41,273 nucleotides of DNA, taken from NCBI GenBank assembly GCA_012516175.1, contig JAAYWZ010000069.1:1-41273 (forward strand), read 5' to 3'. The notes under the pieces were generated by a model. It was not told the origin of the DNA and searched no databases. It was given only the letters and a program-made list of their open reading frames with translations. Source of the DNA: Bacilli bacterium (GTDB lineage: Bacteria; Bacillota_I; Bacilli_A; Haloplasmatales; Haloplasmataceae). Each line of letters opens with the position of its first letter. Positions within the stretch are counted from its first letter, which is position 1. Positions 25,104 through 33,196 of this stretch are shown in pieces. Both the position numbers and the translations under genes were made by a program.

Positions 25104-26123
25104 ATGAGTAAATTATTTTCATCAATCACTATTAAGGATTTAACATTAAAGAATCGCTTTGTGATGGCACCAATGTGCATGTATAGCACTAAAGGTGATG
25201 GCCACTTAACACCCTTCCATTTTCTCCACTATAATACAAGAGCCGTTGGTGGCGTAGGACTAATCATTGTGGAAGCAACTGCAGTAGAACCGCGTGGTAG
25301 AATTACTCACAACGATTTAGGTATTTGGGACGATGCCTTTATTGACGGCTTCAAACAGCTAACTAGTGAAGTAAAGAGTAATGGTGCTAAAATTGGGATT
25401 CAGCTTGCTCATGCGGGAAGAAAAGCTGATTTACCTGGTGAAGAAATAATCGCAGCTAGTCCTATCCGCTTTAATGATCATTATCAAGTACCTAAAGAGA
25501 TGACGAAGGAAGATATTCATACAGTTATCAAGTGTTTTAAGGATGCGGCTTTACGTGCCAAGTTAGCTGATTTTGATATAATTGAAATTCATGCTGCTCA
25601 TGGGTACTTAATTAATCAGTTCCTCTCCCCCTTGACTAATAAACGTACAGATGAGTATGGTGGTAGTATTGAAAATCGTGCTCGAATTCTTGTCGAAATA
25701 GTTAAGGCAGTGCGTGAAGTGTGGTCTAAAGAAAAACCTTTAATGGTAAGAGTATCAGCAATGGACTTTAAAGAAGGTGGTAACACTGTTAATGATATTA
25801 TCGAAATCATTAAATTAATTAAGGATGATGTTGATATCATCGATTGTAGTACAGGTGGTGTCGTTAGTGATGCGAAAATTAATGCTTATCCTGGCTATCA
25901 AGTAAAATATGCTGAAGAAATAAAAAAAGCTACTGGACTTCTCACAGTAGCGGGTGGTTTAGTCACCACACCAGAGATGGCTAGTGAAATCATTGATAAT
26001 GAAAGAAGCGATATGTTGTTCTTAGGTCGGGTATTATTAAGAGAACCATATTTTGTTTTAAATGCAGCTAAAAAGCTTAATGTTGATTATTCTTGGCCAT
26101 TCCAATATGTTCGGGGTAAATAA
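25104..26123 (+). CDS. namA: NADPH dehydrogenase NamA (YqjM), Old Yellow Enzyme family
   Basis: This FMN-dependent enoate reductase has 339 residues, the length of B. subtilis YqjM. The N-terminal M-A-P-M-C-M-Y-S carries the Cys (C25) and Tyr (Y27) that define the YqjM class, and I-E-I-H-A-A-H-G-Y-L carries the two substrate-binding His. R-T-D-E-Y-G-G-S-I-E-N-R-A-R is the usual OYE block, and the C-terminal W-P-x-Q-Y motif is also typical. It acts on electrophilic alkenes and nitro compounds, giving a detoxification role next to the MFS exporter. GGAGG fixes the start. Confidence 0.95.
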   Translation: MSKLFSSITIKDLTLKNRFVMAPMCMYSTKGDGHLTPFHFLHYNTRAVGGVGLIIVEATAVEPRGRITHNDLGIWDDAFIDGFKQLTSEVKSNGAKIGIQLAHAGRKADLPGEEIIAASPIRFNDHYQVPKEMTKEDIHTVIKCFKDAALRAKLADFDIIEIHAAHGYLINQFLSPLTNKRTDEYGGSIENRARILVEIVKAVREVWSKEKPLMVRVSAMDFKEGGNTVNDIIEIIKLIKDDVDIIDCSTGGVVSDAKINAYPGYQVKYAEEIKKATGLLTVAGGLVTTPEMASEIIDNERSDMLFLGRVLLREPYFVLNAAKKLNVDYSWPFQYVRGK

Positions 26124-26143
26124 AGCGTTTTACATAAAAGCAA

Positions 26144-26171
26144 TTGACAAATTGATTATCTTTTATATAAT
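26144..26171 (+). promoter_or_regulatory. Promoter of the RsgA-like gene
   Basis: -35 TTGACA (26144-26149), 16-base spacer, -10 TATAAT (26166-26171): close to consensus, so the gene is probably well expressed. Confidence 0.75.
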
Positions 26172-26210
26172 TTAGTTAAATGATAGTTTTCAAAATTTTT
26201 GGAGGAATTA

Positions 26211-27059
26211 ATGAGTCTACAACAATATTTACAAGTATTAGGTGAAAATACTAATTCTGGTAGAGTGGTCGCATTTGATGGAGAAAATTATCACATCATC
26301 ACCCACCAAGGCTTAAACACAGTATCATCGAAACAGTTTACACTCGGCGATATCGTAACAATAACAGATGAACAGTTTAGACTAGCACCCCGCAAGAATC
26401 GTTTCCAATATAAGCAGCTTTCCTTCGCCAATTTTGATTGCGTCTTTTTCCTCCATTCTTTAACTGATGAAATCGATTATCCAGTTTTATATGATTTAAT
26501 CGTTAAAGTGTGGGATTGTGGGGTTACTCCTTATCTAGTTCTATTTAGTAATGGGAATGATCAGAAGAAGGTCTTTGAGATTAAGAGTGCTCTTCCAGGG
26601 GTAGATTATTATCTCATTGATAATAGGGAAACTGTCAAAGAGAAGTTGAGTAAACATTTACGACCTAATCGGGTAATCTCGGTGATTAGTTTCGCTAATA
26701 GCTTAACTTATGATTTTCTTGGTCAATTTAGTAGAGAAATCCATTACCAGCAAGAAGTAGTCCCAGTTGAAAATGGCCCCATTTTCTTAATAATTAACAC
26801 AGATATTAATGAGAAAAAGGGTAATTTCGATGAAGACTTCTTAGATATCGACCAGTTGGCTGAGAAATGCCGCTTTAAGGATTGTAAGCACCTAACCGAG
26901 CCGGGTTGTAAGGTTCGCGAAGGGGTAGAACGTGGGTTTATTAGTCGCGAGCATTATGAAAATTATCTTCGACAACATAATCTCTTAACTTTTGATGAAG
27001 AAGAAAGTTTTGAGCGGAATAATAAAAAGTATAAACATAAAGATCGCAATCTCTATTAA
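26211..27059 (+). CDS. RsgA-like protein without GTPase motifs (pseudo-GTPase)
   Basis: The protein has 282 residues. The domain order matches RsgA/YjeQ, the circularly permuted GTPase that helps mature the 30S subunit: an OB-fold-like N-terminus (G-R-V-V ... G-D-I-V-T, 1-60), a central domain and a C-terminal zinc knuckle C220-x4-C225-x-H227-x5-C233 within F-K-D-C-K-H-L-x-E-P-G-C. Where RsgA has G4 (NKxDL), G1 (P-loop GxSGVGKSS) and G3 (DTPG), this protein has V-L-F-S-N-G-N-D (111-117), V-I-S-F-A-N-S-L-T-Y (155-166) and I-I-N-T-D-I-N (194-200). All nucleotide motifs are gone, yet the frame is intact. GGAGG sets the start. Probably a ribosome- or RNA-binding paralogue; a true rsgA should exist elsewhere. 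Confidence 0.8.
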   Translation: MSLQQYLQVLGENTNSGRVVAFDGENYHIITHQGLNTVSSKQFTLGDIVTITDEQFRLAPRKNRFQYKQLSFANFDCVFFLHSLTDEIDYPVLYDLIVKVWDCGVTPYLVLFSNGNDQKKVFEIKSALPGVDYYLIDNRETVKEKLSKHLRPNRVISVISFANSLTYDFLGQFSREIHYQQEVVPVENGPIFLIINTDINEKKGNFDEDFLDIDQLAEKCRFKDCKHLTEPGCKVREGVERGFISREHYENYLRQHNLLTFDEEESFERNNKKYKHKDRNLY

Positions 27060-27080
27060 CTTTGGTTAATAGAGATTTTT
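27048..27080 (+). terminator. Terminator of the RsgA-like gene
   Basis: Thirteen-base-pair stem (27048-27060 with 27065-27077) including the stop codon, then a short T run. Confidence 0.8.
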
Positions 27081-27104
27081 AATTTATCAAGAAATCTGTA
27101 TTAG

Positions 27105-27133
27105 TTGACTTTAAACTTACTTAGTAATAAAAT
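27105..27133 (+). promoter_or_regulatory. Promoter of the NAD salvage operon
   Basis: -35 TTGACT (27105-27110), 17-base spacer, -10 TAAAAT (27128-27133). TTAGT occurs on both sides of the spacer start (27101-27105 and 27121-27125, 20 bases apart), a possible site for the operon's own Nudix-HTH regulator. Confidence 0.55.
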
Positions 27134-27165
27134 AATAATAACAAAATGATAATAAGGAGGAGGCC

Positions 27166-28059
27166 ATGGAAAGCGAAGCTCAATTTTTAAAGAACTATGA
27201 TCCAAGTAAATATGAGCGACCCTCTGTCACTGTTGATGTATTGGTGTATACAGTAATGAATGAAGAAATAGATAATTATCGAAAACTACCAAAAAAAGTT
27301 TTGAAGGTGCTGCTTATTAAAAGAAAAAATCACCCGTTTAAAGATTGTTGGGCGATTCCTGGAGGTTTCGTGGAAATAGATGAAAGTTTAGAAGAAGCAG
27401 CTTTAAGGGAATTGAAAGAAGAAACAAATATTGACAACATCTATATTGAACAGTTATATACCTATGGTGATGTAAATCGTGACCCGCGCACCAGAGTGAT
27501 TAGTTGTTGTTACATGTCACTAGTTGATAGTAGCAAATGTAATATTCAGGCTAATGATGATGCGAAAGAGGCTCGATGGTTTACAATCGAGTATAAACTA
27601 ATTGCTGAACAAAAGAATATTAATAATGATGGCTATACTAAGACGAAAACCTATAAACTAACTCTTACTGATAAAGATTTAGTGTTAGAAGCTATCATTA
27701 ATACCATTATTACTTCAAAAGGTCGAAATGTAGCGATGAAACGAGAGATTGTTTCATCAAATAACATCGCATTTGACCATGCCTTAGCGATATCTTATGG
27801 TATTGAACGCTTGCGAAATAAGATTGAGTATACCGATATCGTCTTTAATCTCATGCCTGAGGAATTTACCTTAACAGAACTTCAACAAGTGTATGAAGTC
27901 ATATTAGATACAGAACTTTTAAAAGCAAACTTTAGACGTAAAATCCAAGACATGGTCCAAGAAACTAATAACTATACCCGCGATAAAGGTCATCGACCAT
28001 CAAAATTATATCGGTTTAATCCTCATTGGATTGATTTGCATATTGAAAGGAGAAACTAA
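27166..28059 (+). CDS. Nudix hydrolase with NrtR-like winged-helix domain
   Basis: The protein has 297 residues. The Nudix fold (about 20-160) contains a complete catalytic box: G67-x5-E73-x7-R81-E-L-x-E85-E86. The usual Gly near the end is replaced by Asn (N88). The C-terminal part (about 225-290), with E-F-T-L-T-E-L-Q-Q-V-Y-E-V-I-L and F-R-R-K-I, is the winged-helix domain of the NrtR family, repressors of NAD biosynthesis that sense ADP-ribose derivatives. Because the box is intact, it may both hydrolyse (for example ADP-ribose) and regulate. It heads an operon of NAD salvage genes, as NrtR genes often do. GGAGGAGG precedes the ATG. Confidence 0.85.
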   Translation: MESEAQFLKNYDPSKYERPSVTVDVLVYTVMNEEIDNYRKLPKKVLKVLLIKRKNHPFKDCWAIPGGFVEIDESLEEAALRELKEETNIDNIYIEQLYTYGDVNRDPRTRVISCCYMSLVDSSKCNIQANDDAKEARWFTIEYKLIAEQKNINNDGYTKTKTYKLTLTDKDLVLEAIINTIITSKGRNVAMKREIVSSNNIAFDHALAISYGIERLRNKIEYTDIVFNLMPEEFTLTELQQVYEVILDTELLKANFRRKIQDMVQETNNYTRDKGHRPSKLYRFNPHWIDLHIERRN

Positions 28060-28061
28060 AT

Positions 28062-28724
28062 ATGGATAAGGAGAAGTTTTTAAAGGCTAGTGGTGTGATT
28101 CTAGAGACGCTCTATGATGAGTTTACAAGTCTACCAATTCTTAACTTCACCGAGTTAGATAAGGATAAAACAGCACTAATCATCGTTGATATGATCAATG
28201 GTTTCGTTAAAGAAGGTGCCTTAAGTAGTCCGCAAATGGCTAGTTTAACACCAGAAATCGTGAAATTGACGAAAAAATTTAAAAATGAAAAACTAAAAAT
28301 TGTGGCTTTGGCGGATAATCATCCTGAAGATTCAGTGGAATTCTGTGCTTATCCACCTCACTGCATTAAAGGTACAAGTGAAAGTTTCGTTATTGATGAA
28401 CTTCAAGAAGTAGGTGGATATGAACTCATTGAAAAGAATTCTACGAATGGCTTCTTAGAACCAACATTTCAAGACTGGCTAAGTAGTCACCCTGAAATTG
28501 ATACTTTTATTATTACAGGTGGTTGTACGGATATATGTGTGCTTCAATTAGCTTTAACACTTAAGATGCACTTCAACCGCTTAAATAAAAAAACTAGAAT
28601 AATTGTACCTACTAATGGAGTAAACACTTATGATTTAGGTACACATTTTTCCTCTTTAATGCATCTTTTTGCGCTCTATAATATGCGCTTAAATGATATA
28701 GAAATCGTAAAAGAAGTAAAATAA
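28062..28724 (+). CDS. pncA: Nicotinamidase (isochorismatase-like hydrolase)
   Basis: This enzyme converts nicotinamide to nicotinate in NAD salvage. It has 220 residues. The catalytic triad of the family is visible: Asp in I-I-V-D-M-I-N-G-F, Lys in E-K-N-S-T-N-G-F, and Cys in G-G-C-T-D-I-C-V-L-Q. The metal-site residues are in A-D-N-H-P and P-P-H-C-I-K-G-T. The ATG is 2 bases after the Nudix stop, and the next gene encodes the enzyme that uses its product, so the assignment to nicotinamide is well supported by context. Confidence 0.9.
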   Translation: MDKEKFLKASGVILETLYDEFTSLPILNFTELDKDKTALIIVDMINGFVKEGALSSPQMASLTPEIVKLTKKFKNEKLKIVALADNHPEDSVEFCAYPPHCIKGTSESFVIDELQEVGGYELIEKNSTNGFLEPTFQDWLSSHPEIDTFIITGGCTDICVLQLALTLKMHFNRLNKKTRIIVPTNGVNTYDLGTHFSSLMHLFALYNMRLNDIEIVKEVK

Positions 28725-28741
28725 ATATAGCGAGGTAGAAA

Positions 28742-30187
28742 ATGGACATTAAACGTAATCTAACATTATTGACCGATTTTTATGAAATTACCATGGGTAA
28801 CTCTTTCTTCACTAATGGCAAGAAGGATGTTATTGGCTATTTTGATCTCTTCTTTCGGGATAATCCTGATAATGGCGGATATGCCATTATGGCAGGTGTT
28901 CAACAAGTAATAGAATATTTAGAGAACTTAAAATTTGATGATGAAGATATTGAATATTTACGTAAGAAAAACATGTTCAATGAAGAATTCTTAGAATATC
29001 TACGTAACTTCAAATTTAGTTGTTCTGTCTGGGCAGTAGAAGAAGGCACACCAATCTTTCCCTATGAGCCCATTCTAGTCGTCAAGGGACCGATGATTCA
29101 AGCACAATTAATTGAGACAATGTTACTTGTCACCATTAATCATCAAAGTCTGATTGCGACGAAAGCTAGTCGGATTGTGCAAGCTAGCCAAGGTAGAGCG
29201 GTGATGGAGTTTGGCGCTCGTAGAGCCCAAGGATATGATGCGGCTATCTATGGTGCTCGTGCTGCTTTTATCGCTGGTTGTGTTGGTACCTCTTGTACTA
29301 TCGCAGATGAATTATTTGATATACCTGCATTAGGTACCATGGGGCATAGCTTTATTCAATTATTTGATTCGGAACTAGAGGCATTTAGAGCTTATGCACG
29401 AACTTATCCAGATAAGTGTGTATTATTAGTAGATACCTATAATGTCTTAAAATCTGGTGTACCTAATGCGATTAAAGTGTTTAAGGAAGAAGTTGTACAG
29501 CGAGGATATCGACCTGTAGGAATTAGAATAGATAGCGGTGATATCGCCTACTTATCAGCAGAAGCTCGCAAAATGCTTGATGAAGCAGGATTTCCAGATT
29601 GTAAAATTGTGGCTTCAAACTCTTTAGATGAATACATTATTCGGGACCTAATTAGCCAAGGTGCCCAAATTGATCAATTTGGGGTTGGGGAAAGATTAAT
29701 TACTGCCAAGTCTTCACCCGTCTTTGGGGGGGTATATAAATTGGCAGCTATTGAAGAAAATGGTACAATTGTGCCGAAGATAAAAATTAGTGAAAATATT
29801 GCGAAAATTACTAACCCAGGTTTTAAACAAGTCTATCGGTTCTATGATGAATCTACTAATAAAGCTTTGGCTGATGTGATTGCGTTACATGATGAGGTAA
29901 TTCCCGAAAATGGACCCTACGAGATTTTTGATCCCATAAGTCCATGGAAACGCAAGACCTTGACTAACTACAAGTTGCGTAAACTACTTGTCCCAATATT
30001 TATCGATGGTAAATGTGTTTATAAATCACCAACCTTAAAAGAGTTACAAGCTCGTTGTAAGTTTGAACTAAGTACATTATGGGATTCAGTGTTACGCTTT
30101 GAAAATCCCCATCAATACTACGTAGATTTATCAAAACCACTGTGGGATTTAAAGAATGAAATGATTTATACACATTCATTAAAATAA
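28742..30187 (+). CDS. pncB: Nicotinate phosphoribosyltransferase
   Basis: This enzyme makes nicotinate mononucleotide from nicotinate and PRPP. It has 481 residues, of the longer Gram-positive type. Typical blocks are L-T-D-F-Y-E-I-T-M near the start, F-G-A-R-R-A-Q-G-Y-D-A-A-I-Y-G-A-R-A-A, G-T-M-G-H-S-F-I, D-T-Y-N, and R-I-D-S-G-D-I with A-S-N-S-L-D-E toward the phosphate-binding C-terminal half. It lies 17 bases after pncA with GAGGT before the ATG. With pncA it completes the two-step salvage of nicotinamide. Confidence 0.95.
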   Translation: MDIKRNLTLLTDFYEITMGNSFFTNGKKDVIGYFDLFFRDNPDNGGYAIMAGVQQVIEYLENLKFDDEDIEYLRKKNMFNEEFLEYLRNFKFSCSVWAVEEGTPIFPYEPILVVKGPMIQAQLIETMLLVTINHQSLIATKASRIVQASQGRAVMEFGARRAQGYDAAIYGARAAFIAGCVGTSCTIADELFDIPALGTMGHSFIQLFDSELEAFRAYARTYPDKCVLLVDTYNVLKSGVPNAIKVFKEEVVQRGYRPVGIRIDSGDIAYLSAEARKMLDEAGFPDCKIVASNSLDEYIIRDLISQGAQIDQFGVGERLITAKSSPVFGGVYKLAAIEENGTIVPKIKISENIAKITNPGFKQVYRFYDESTNKALADVIALHDEVIPENGPYEIFDPISPWKRKTLTNYKLRKLLVPIFIDGKCVYKSPTLKELQARCKFELSTLWDSVLRFENPHQYYVDLSKPLWDLKNEMIYTHSLK

Positions 30188-30202
30188 AAAGGTGAAAAAA
30201 GC

Positions 30203-31459
30203 ATGCGAATTAAAGTCCCTCACTTTTCTTTAGTAATCCTAATCGGACCTAATAGTAGCGGGAAATCAACTTTTGCGGAAAGACACTTTCAAAACAGTGA
30301 AATTGTGTCTTTAGACTATTGTCGCTACTTAATAAGTGATGCACCTAAGGAGACCCTTGCAACCGCAAAAGCATATGAGTTAATGAACGAAATTATCGAT
30401 AAAAGACTTAGTATGAAGAAACTAACTGTGGTTGATGCTCCTAATGTCCTTAAACATCAACGTTTAGAACTACTTAATCTCGCTAATCTGCATCATGCCC
30501 TTACTGTCGCCATTGTATTGAATTTACCAAAAGAGGTAATAATAGCGAATAATCGTAGTAATGATTTTCCCATTGATGATAACATTATTAATTATCAGTT
30601 GCATCAATTAGAATTAAGTTTACCAAATCTAAAACAAGAGGGCTTTAATTCTGTCTATATCATTAATTCAGTAGAGGAGCTTATGAAAACGGAAATAACA
30701 CAAGCACCATTGTTCTGTGATAAACAAACAGAATCAGGACCTTTCGATATTATTGGAGATATTCATGGTTGTTTTGATGAACTAGTGCTATTACTTAAAA
30801 AATTAGGATATGTGATTGAAGATTACCATGTAACTCATCCTGAGGGAAGGAAAGTCGTTTTTGTCGGTGATTTAGTTGACCGAGGACCAAAAAGTGTTGA
30901 AGTACTAAAACTCGTGATGGGTATGGTTAAAGATGGTCTAGCTTTTTGTGTTCAAGGTAATCATGATAATAAACTATATCGGATGCTTTCGGGGCATAAT
31001 GTGATAGTAAATCATGGTCTTGAACTTACCCGCCAAGAACTAGACCAAGCTACGGAAACTTTTCGTAATGATGTAAAGGAATTCTTAAAAGATTTACCAA
31101 CACATGTAATCCTTGATTATGGTAAATTAGTGGTTGCTCATGCTGGTATTAAGGAAGAATATATTGGTAGACATTCTAAAGAAATCAAAGCCTTTACATT
31201 ATATGGTGATACCACAAAAGAATTAGATGAATGGGGATTACCTGAACGGCGCTTATGGTCGAATGATTATAAAGGCAATGCCTTAATCATTTATGGGCAT
31301 ACACCAAATCTTGAACCAGTTATGATTAATAACACTATAAATATTGACACAGGATGTGTCTTCGGTAATAAACTAACAGCTTATCGTTATCCTGAAGGCG
31401 AATTTGTTTTCGTTGAAGCCTTACAAAAATACGCTAGTTATCCAAGACCATTACGTTAG
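30203..31459 (+). CDS. Pnkp-like polynucleotide kinase/phosphatase lacking the ligase domain
   Basis: The protein has 418 residues and two domains. The kinase domain (1-160) has P-loop G15-P-N-S-S-G-K21-S22, D38 and R41 at the numbers known for Clostridium thermocellum Pnkp, and V-V-D-A-P-N-V. The phosphatase domain (about 180-400) is of the calcineurin type: G-D-I-H-G (185-189), G-D-L-V-D-R-G-P, G-N-H-D, A-H-A-G and Y-G-H-T-P. Clostridial Pnkp continues with a roughly 400-residue ligase domain and pairs with Hen1 in RNA repair; both are absent here. It sits inside the NAD salvage operon, 15 bases after pncB. It could heal RNA ends for a separate ligase or act on another phosphoester. The chemistry is supported, the substrate is not. 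Confidence 0.85.
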   Translation: MRIKVPHFSLVILIGPNSSGKSTFAERHFQNSEIVSLDYCRYLISDAPKETLATAKAYELMNEIIDKRLSMKKLTVVDAPNVLKHQRLELLNLANLHHALTVAIVLNLPKEVIIANNRSNDFPIDDNIINYQLHQLELSLPNLKQEGFNSVYIINSVEELMKTEITQAPLFCDKQTESGPFDIIGDIHGCFDELVLLLKKLGYVIEDYHVTHPEGRKVVFVGDLVDRGPKSVEVLKLVMGMVKDGLAFCVQGNHDNKLYRMLSGHNVIVNHGLELTRQELDQATETFRNDVKEFLKDLPTHVILDYGKLVVAHAGIKEEYIGRHSKEIKAFTLYGDTTKELDEWGLPERRLWSNDYKGNALIIYGHTPNLEPVMINNTINIDTGCVFGNKLTAYRYPEGEFVFVEALQKYASYPRPLR

Positions 31460-31472
31460 AGGGAGGAAAATT

Positions 31473-31982
31473 ATGAAAGCCTTGGATGTAATCTATACAA
31501 GGCGGAGTATACGCCGGTTTACTGGTGAAGTAATTAATGAAGAATTATTGACAAAAATATTAAAGGCTGGTTTTCAGGCACCATCTGCCCATAATCGCCA
31601 GCCTTGGGAATTTGTGGTTATTAATGATAAAACTAAGTTAAAGCGAATTATGGAATTTCATCGTTATGCGCAAATGGCTGAATCTAGTGGTTGTGGTATC
31701 TTAGTCTGTGGGGATAGTATTAAGCAACCCACTTTAGGCTTCTTGGTTGAAGATTGTAGCGCAGCCATTCAGAACATCTTACTAGCTATTCATAGTTTGA
31801 ATCTTGGTGGTGTTTGGTGTGGTGTATATCCAAAGGAAGACTTAATGGAAAACTTCTCGAAATTATTAGAACTACCACCTCATATTATTCCTGTGGGTTT
31901 TGTGGTAGTAGGGCATAAAGATGAAGAAAAACCACCAAGAGATAATTTCGATGTAAATAAGATACACTATAATAAATGGTAA
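31473..31982 (+). CDS. Nitroreductase family FMN oxidoreductase
   Basis: The protein has 169 residues. The family start, Y-T-R-R-S-I-R-R-F (FMN phosphate contacts), is followed by A-P-S-A-H-N-R-Q-P-W-E-F and the later A-I-Q-N-I-L-L-A and G-G-V-W-C-G. It is short for the family, like the nitroreductases of Clostridia that reduce quinones or nitro compounds with NAD(P)H. The ATG at 31473 follows GGGAGG. It is the last gene of the NAD operon, 13 bases after the Pnkp-like gene, with a strong terminator behind it. Confidence 0.88.
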   Translation: MKALDVIYTRRSIRRFTGEVINEELLTKILKAGFQAPSAHNRQPWEFVVINDKTKLKRIMEFHRYAQMAESSGCGILVCGDSIKQPTLGFLVEDCSAAIQNILLAIHSLNLGGVWCGVYPKEDLMENFSKLLELPPHIIPVGFVVVGHKDEEKPPRDNFDVNKIHYNKW

Positions 31983-32009
31983 AAGAGTGGGAATCCACTC
32001 TTTTATTTT
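31981..32009. terminator. Terminator of the NAD operon, shared with the convergent lipoprotein gene
   Basis: Ten-base-pair perfect stem (31981-31990 with 31995-32004), loop GAAT, then A-T5. Confidence 0.85.
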
Positions 32010-32857
32010 TACTCACCTGTTATTTCTTTAATAAAGTTTTCATCGCTATTTGTTTTATTAATAGAGATGAAACTAAAAGTATAGATTAATTTGATGTTAG
32101 TTAGATTGTCGATTGACTGCCCATGAGCTAAATCATCCATCATCTGTTGGGCGATGCTAGAAATATCATAAGTTATGCTTACTAATTCTTTTAGCGTCTT
32201 ATTGATGGTTATTGTTTGCTTAACTGGGATTTCGTAGTATTTTTCTATATTTACGCTTTCGCCAATATACAGTTCGAGAATCTCATCAAAGAGATATTGG
32301 TCTTCTTCTAAATCGTTAAGTGTAAATGTAGTTTGATAAGTGATTAGTTCTATATTATCAATAATCGTCTTTTCGCTAATCTCTACACTTTCAGGGATGC
32401 GATTTAAGGTAGTATCTAATGAGGCATTCTCTAGTTCTTCCTCTAGTTCGCTTTGTGTCATAATCGTGACTACAGGTTCTTCATCACCCCGCTTTAAATA
32501 CATGGAGTAAGTATCATTAGTTTTATTCTTAATTATTAACATTTTTATCCTTGGTGTATTTAATCCTAATGATGTAATTATCCCTTTTAGATAAAAAGGT
32601 TCATTAATCTGTTCCTGATGTGCGATTAAATAGAATCGATATAAACTCTCACCTTGTTCAAATTCCAACATTGATTCTTCTTCTAAGATGAAACTATCAC
32701 TGTTCAGGAACTTATCTTTTGCTTCAGTAAACATGCTCACAAATTGTGTATACTCATCTAACACTGTTGTTTCTATCACACTTGTTGTTTTGTTAGTAAC
32801 TTTACACCCACCTAGTACTACTACTAATAGTACTAGTAGTATGAATCTTTTTTTCAT
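32009..32857 (-). CDS. Lipoprotein of unknown function
   Basis: The protein has 282 residues. The N-terminus M-K-K-R-F, a hydrophobic segment and lipobox L-G-G-C (Cys18) are followed by a Thr-rich linker. The mature part alternates charged and beta-prone segments with many Glu and Ile and no other Cys. No domain is recognised. It is clearly different from lipoproteins A and B. GAGAGGGATGG precedes the ATG. It is convergent with the nitroreductase gene and separated from the AraC gene by a 339-base gap. Probably a membrane-anchored surface protein. Confidence 0.75.
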   Translation of the reverse strand: MKKRFILLVLLVVVLGGCKVTNKTTSVIETTVLDEYTQFVSMFTEAKDKFLNSDSFILEEESMLEFEQGESLYRFYLIAHQEQINEPFYLKGIITSLGLNTPRIKMLIIKNKTNDTYSMYLKRGDEEPVVTIMTQSELEEELENASLDTTLNRIPESVEISEKTIIDNIELITYQTTFTLNDLEEDQYLFDEILELYIGESVNIEKYYEIPVKQTITINKTLKELVSITYDISSIAQQMMDDLAHGQSIDNLTNIKLIYTFSFISINKTNSDENFIKEITGE

Positions 32858-33196
32858 TATCCATCCCTCTCTATCTATTTAATGACTACAATTATGATAG
32901 TCTGTTATAACCACCTTTAGTTTAAATTTACATTTATAATAAAGTATTCATGACGGTTATTCAAAAATAGAGTAGCTGTAAATAGGCTTTCACTTTTCGT
33001 ACTCTTTTTTCTTTATTTAATAAACTGAAAACCACTAATTAGTATTACAGTTAGTAAAAGAGCAAGAGAATAAAGCAGTTTTTCATTAATTACGCTTTTC
33101 TAATAATTAAAAGAATCAAACATAATTTTTTAAAACATCATTACTTCTATTTAATTAATTCTTAATTATTAAGTAAATGTTATATGAACTATTAAA
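32858..33196. other. 339-base gap with a hairpin and a possible decayed small peptide gene
   Basis: No full gene is seen. On the minus strand an ATG at 33086 begins M-K-N and stops after 11 codons, but adding one A to the A5 run (33083-33079) would give a 24-residue hydrophobic peptide ending at 33013 (K-L-L-Y-S-L-A-L-L-L-T-V-I-L-I-S-G-F). Just downstream, AGAGTA/TACTCT (near 33005 and 32970) with flanking A and T runs forms a long-loop hairpin. The rest is A/T-rich without recognisable signals. Confidence 0.3.
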
